Positions 61,446 through 64,000 of a stretch of DNA of 64,000 nucleotides are shown in pieces. The position numbers and the translations under genes are program-made. The notes under the pieces were generated by a model that saw only the letters and a program-made list of their open reading frames with translations, searched no databases and was not told the DNA's origin. Every line of letters begins with the position of its first letter. The first letter of the stretch is position 1. The stretch is from Methylophilus sp. QUAN (GTDB taxonomy: Bacteria > Pseudomonadota > Gammaproteobacteria > Burkholderiales > Methylophilaceae). Where the stretch lies: positions 558,001 to 622,000 of the forward strand of contig NZ_JADKYT010000002.1 of assembly GCF_015354445.1 (NCBI RefSeq). Direction: 5' to 3'.

Positions 61446-64000
61446 GTGAGTAAATTTCAATTAAAAAAAATAGCCTTTGCCTTGAGTTTGAGTACTGCCC
61501 TTTCGGCGCATGCCGCTGGTTTGGGGGGCATGGTTTCAAGCTCAAAACTGGGGGAACCGCTCAATGCGGAAATTGAGTTGCTGGCGGTCACGCCAAGTGA
61601 GCTCAATAGCATCCAGGCAGCATTGGCGAGCGAGCAGGTCTATCAGGACCAGATGCTGGAAAAGCCTGCCTCTTATCCCTTTATCAAGATTGAAGTGGCT
61701 AATAACATCAAAGGTCAGCCCATCCTCAAGCTGACCAGCTCCCAGCCGATTACCGAAGCCTTTCTGGATATGCTGATTCAGGTCGATTGGCCGACTGGTC
61801 GACTGGTTAAAGAATACACCCTGTTGCTGGATCCGCCTGGGTTTAACTCTAATTATGTATCCGAGTCTGCTGGTTTGCCAGTCAATGGTCAGGCAGCGCC
61901 TGCGCCAAGTACACCTCCAGCAGCAGTGGTGCCCGAACCTAGCCAGGCTGTTGTACCAGAGGCCAGGAAGCCTGCATCACCCAGACCAGCGGCTGCAAAG
62001 CCTGCGACTAAACCAGCGGTTGCCGAAGAAACAAACGCAGAAAATGCATTGACCACTGAGCGTGGGGATACCCTTTATGCCATTGCCAGGCAAATGAAAC
62101 CTGATAATGTCAGCGTTGAACAAATGCTTGCTGCACTCTACCAGACAAATCAGCAGGCGTTTGATGGTAAAAACATGAACCGCCTCAAGGTCGGCAAGAT
62201 TATGCGTATGCCAGACCAGGCAACCCTGGATAGCATTAGCCGTCCACAGGCGAAAAGCCTGATCGCGGAACATGCGACCAACTGGCAAGCCTATAAAAAT
62301 TCACTGGCTAAAGTCGTCCAGGAAAGCGCAGCCAGCCAAAGTGGTGGCAATACACAGCAATCCGCAGGCAAGATTGGTGCCGCAGGGGCGAAACCCTCGC
62401 CGCAAGCCAAGCCAGGGAAAGATGTATTGAAACTGTCGGCTGGTGATGAGAAGTCAACAACACAAGCTGATAAGTCAGCAGCCAAAACATCCGCAACCGC
62501 AGCGCAAGAAGATGCGACTGCCAAGGCAAATGCCATCAAAGAAGAACAGTCTCGTGCAGCCGCGCTTGAAAAACAAGTCGCGGACATGAAGAAGCTGATG
62601 GAAATGAAGAACAATGCGATGGCGCAGGCAGAGAAGAATGCTGCGCAAGCCGCTGCCGAGCCTAAAGCCGAAGCAAAAGTTGAGTCTGCGCCTGCAGTAG
62701 AAAAACCTGTTGAGGCTACTCCTGCTGAAGCCGCTAAGGTGCCGCCTGCACCAGTGGCTGCAGAGAAGCCTGCGGCAGAACCAGCCAAGCCGGTGGCACT
62801 TGTTGAAGAACCTGCCGCAGATGTGCCTGTGCAGCAGCCTTCCTTTATGCATGTGTTGTTTGAGCGCCTGAAAAATATCAGCCCGGTGTTGCCACTGGCG
62901 CTGATTGCTTTGCCGGTGCTGCTGTGTGTCTGGGCATTGATCCGTATCCGCCGCAAAAAACAGATTGATACGTTTGAAGATGCGATCGTGACCTCGCCAG
63001 CGACCGAAATGCAAAATAACACTGTGTTCGGTGATACGCAGGCCGCGGCTTCTGGCGACACCTCCTTTTTGACCGACTTCTCGCAGAGTGGTGTCGGTGG
63101 CATGATCGATTCGCATGATGTGGATCCGATTGCTGAGGCCGAGGTATACATGGCGTATGGTCGTGATGCCCAGGCTGAGGAAATCCTCAAAGATGCGATT
63201 CAAAAAGATCCTGAGCGCCAGGAACTCAAAGTGAAGTTGCTGGAAATTTATCAGACCACCGGTAATAAGGTTGCGTTTGAGTCGCTGGCTGGTGAGGTAT
63301 ATGCCAAAGCTGGTACGGCAGATGCGACCTGGTCAAAAGTCAGTGCCATGGGGCAAAAGCTGGATCCAGACAATACGCTTTACCAAGGCACGCCAGTCGC
63401 TGCCAATGAGATTGCGGCTGCAACCGAGTCAAGCGTATTGCCAGTGACAGAAACGCAGAATGAAGAGGATGCCTATCACTTTAACTTTGAGGCGCCGGCA
63501 TTGGAGTTTGACGGTGCGTCTGAAGCGGTGGCAGCGGCGAGTAGTGAGCCAGTAGTGTCTACTGAAAGCTCAGTGCGTACCGCGACAGAAGAAATCACAA
63601 TTGAATCCAGTGCGGACGTATCGCCTGTGATCAGCGATACTGATACATTGCAGATAGATACCCCAGTGGCGGAGTCAACGCTGCCAGAGGTGGGTGACGC
63701 CAGCCTTGCATTCTCCGCAGAGCCAGTGAGCGATGCGGATGTCTTGCGTTTTGAGGTGGAGCCAGCCTCTGTGGTAGAGCCCGATTCAGTGGAAGATCAG
63801 GGCAGTGATGCTTTAAATGGGGATGCTGATCTTGCATTGACACCTAAAGCATTAGATTTGCCATCGCTGAACCTGGATGAGGGCGCGCAAGGGGTAGATG
63901 TTGCCGGCAACAAGCCATTGTCAACAACGACCGGTGAGCAAACTTTATCCAGCGAGGATGCTGTGTTTGAGTCATTGCCTGAGTTGTCACTGGAGTTGGG
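61446..64000 (+). CDS. fimV: FimV-family protein, N-terminal part (runs off the right edge)
   Basis: The reading frame is open from GTG at 61446 (AAGGG 7 nt upstream) to the window end, 851 codons. A signal peptide (about 1-23) leads to the FimV N-terminal domain (GLGGMVSSSKLGEPLNAEIEL). Then come a Pro/Ala linker, a LysM domain (TTERGDTLYAIARQ to VGKIMRMP), a coiled-coil and Ala/Pro-rich part, one membrane helix (LPLALIALPVLLCVWAL) and a cytoplasmic part with TPR-like EAEVYMAYGRDAQAEEILKDAI. It helps assemble type IV pilus or polar machinery at peptidoglycan. Its place after asd is conserved in Betaproteobacteria. Confidence 0.93.
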   Translation, partial: MSKFQLKKIAFALSLSTALSAHAAGLGGMVSSSKLGEPLNAEIELLAVTPSELNSIQAALASEQVYQDQMLEKPASYPFIKIEVANNIKGQPILKLTSSQPITEAFLDMLIQVDWPTGRLVKEYTLLLDPPGFNSNYVSESAGLPVNGQAAPAPSTPPAAVVPEPSQAVVPEARKPASPRPAAAKPATKPAVAEETNAENALTTERGDTLYAIARQMKPDNVSVEQMLAALYQTNQQAFDGKNMNRLKVGKIMRMPDQATLDSISRPQAKSLIAEHATNWQAYKNSLAKVVQESAASQSGGNTQQSAGKIGAAGAKPSPQAKPGKDVLKLSAGDEKSTTQADKSAAKTSATAAQEDATAKANAIKEEQSRAAALEKQVADMKKLMEMKNNAMAQAEKNAAQAAAEPKAEAKVESAPAVEKPVEATPAEAAKVPPAPVAAEKPAAEPAKPVALVEEPAADVPVQQPSFMHVLFERLKNISPVLPLALIALPVLLCVWALIRIRRKKQIDTFEDAIVTSPATEMQNNTVFGDTQAAASGDTSFLTDFSQSGVGGMIDSHDVDPIAEAEVYMAYGRDAQAEEILKDAIQKDPERQELKVKLLEIYQTTGNKVAFESLAGEVYAKAGTADATWSKVSAMGQKLDPDNTLYQGTPVAANEIAAATESSVLPVTETQNEEDAYHFNFEAPALEFDGASEAVAAASSEPVVSTESSVRTATEEITIESSADVSPVISDTDTLQIDTPVAESTLPEVGDASLAFSAEPVSDADVLRFEVEPASVVEPDSVEDQGSDALNGDADLALTPKALDLPSLNLDEGAQGVDVAGNKPLSTTTGEQTLSSEDAVFESLPELSLEL

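Noticed and set aside
62291-63203. Long minus-strand frames inside fimV (up to 299 codons, Ala/Ser/Cys-rich)
   Set aside because: They are antisense shadows of the Ala/Pro/Glu-rich fimV linker. The forward frame has a signal peptide, LysM and TPR features.
1-64000. CRISPR arrays, insertion sequences, prophage genes, integrases or tRNA-linked attachment repeats
   Set aside because: None was seen. Transposase, integrase or Cas-type proteins are absent, and the tRNA-Leu gene has no repeat of its 3' end nearby.

Overview
The window comes from the chromosome of a betaproteobacterial methylotroph, most likely Methylophilaceae (Methylophilus, Methylotenera or Methylovorus type). This rests on a stand-alone pqqA gene (PQQ is the cofactor of methanol dehydrogenase), the gene order leuC-leuD-leuB-...-asd-fimV, the pabC-mltG-tmk-holB-pilZ-tatD operon, a citramalate synthase, malate:quinone oxidoreductase, and a PEP-CTERM protein. 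No insertion sequence, prophage, CRISPR array or rRNA operon was seen. One tRNA gene (Leu, anticodon CAG) is present. The genus is an inference; no marker sequence proves it.

Layout. 1-4.2 kb: the start of an OmpW-like porin with an FNR-type box upstream, a small exported coiled-coil protein, and a 1000-residue PAS-rich chemoreceptor. 4.2-10 kb: pqqA, two DUF3526/ABC-2 type permeases, an ABC ATPase and a TonB-dependent receptor, all on the minus strand; the last four genes overlap each other by 4 bp. 10.2-14 kb: a zinc-limitation module (ZigA GTPase, a DksA2-type protein without a full zinc finger, three tandem palindromes, a Zur-like repressor) and selO. 14.1-19 kb: RNA and nucleotide housekeeping genes (RNB exonuclease, SpeE-like protein, 23S methyltransferase, MazG-like, YbaK-like) and a TIR-like protein with an unusual C-terminal tail. 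19.9-26.5 kb: a Ser/Asn-rich unknown, then the pabC-mltG-tmk-holB-pilZ-ycfH-metallohydrolase cluster.

26.7-38.6 kb: an MFS transporter, a divergent RND efflux operon and two-component system sharing a promoter with two PmrA-type CTTAAG boxes, a PEP-CTERM protein, a small peptide with a textbook double-glycine leader and a Cys/Pro-rich core, and a drug/metabolite-type transporter with a very histidine-rich tail. 38.8-46.6 kb: tRNA-Leu, rnr, rlmB, an ABC exporter, an orphan membrane-anchored protein and a large beta-helix-like lipoprotein. 46.7-49.2 kb: mqo and a two-gene set with a mini-membrane protein and a PuuD-like membrane domain.

49.2-64 kb: amino-acid biosynthesis. argD-argF-argG make the second half of the arginine pathway up to argininosuccinate. 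cimA with leuC-leuD-leuB would feed isoleucine (citramalate route) and leucine synthesis, and asd makes aspartate semialdehyde. Between these lie pagP with an MmyB-type regulator, ppnP, yajQ, a small entericidin lipoprotein and a striking 70-nt inverted-repeat element. fimV runs off the right edge.

Best candidates for something new are the coupled TonB receptor/ABC exporter operon next to pqqA, the TIR-like protein, the double-glycine peptide with no exporter beside it, and the His-tailed transporter.
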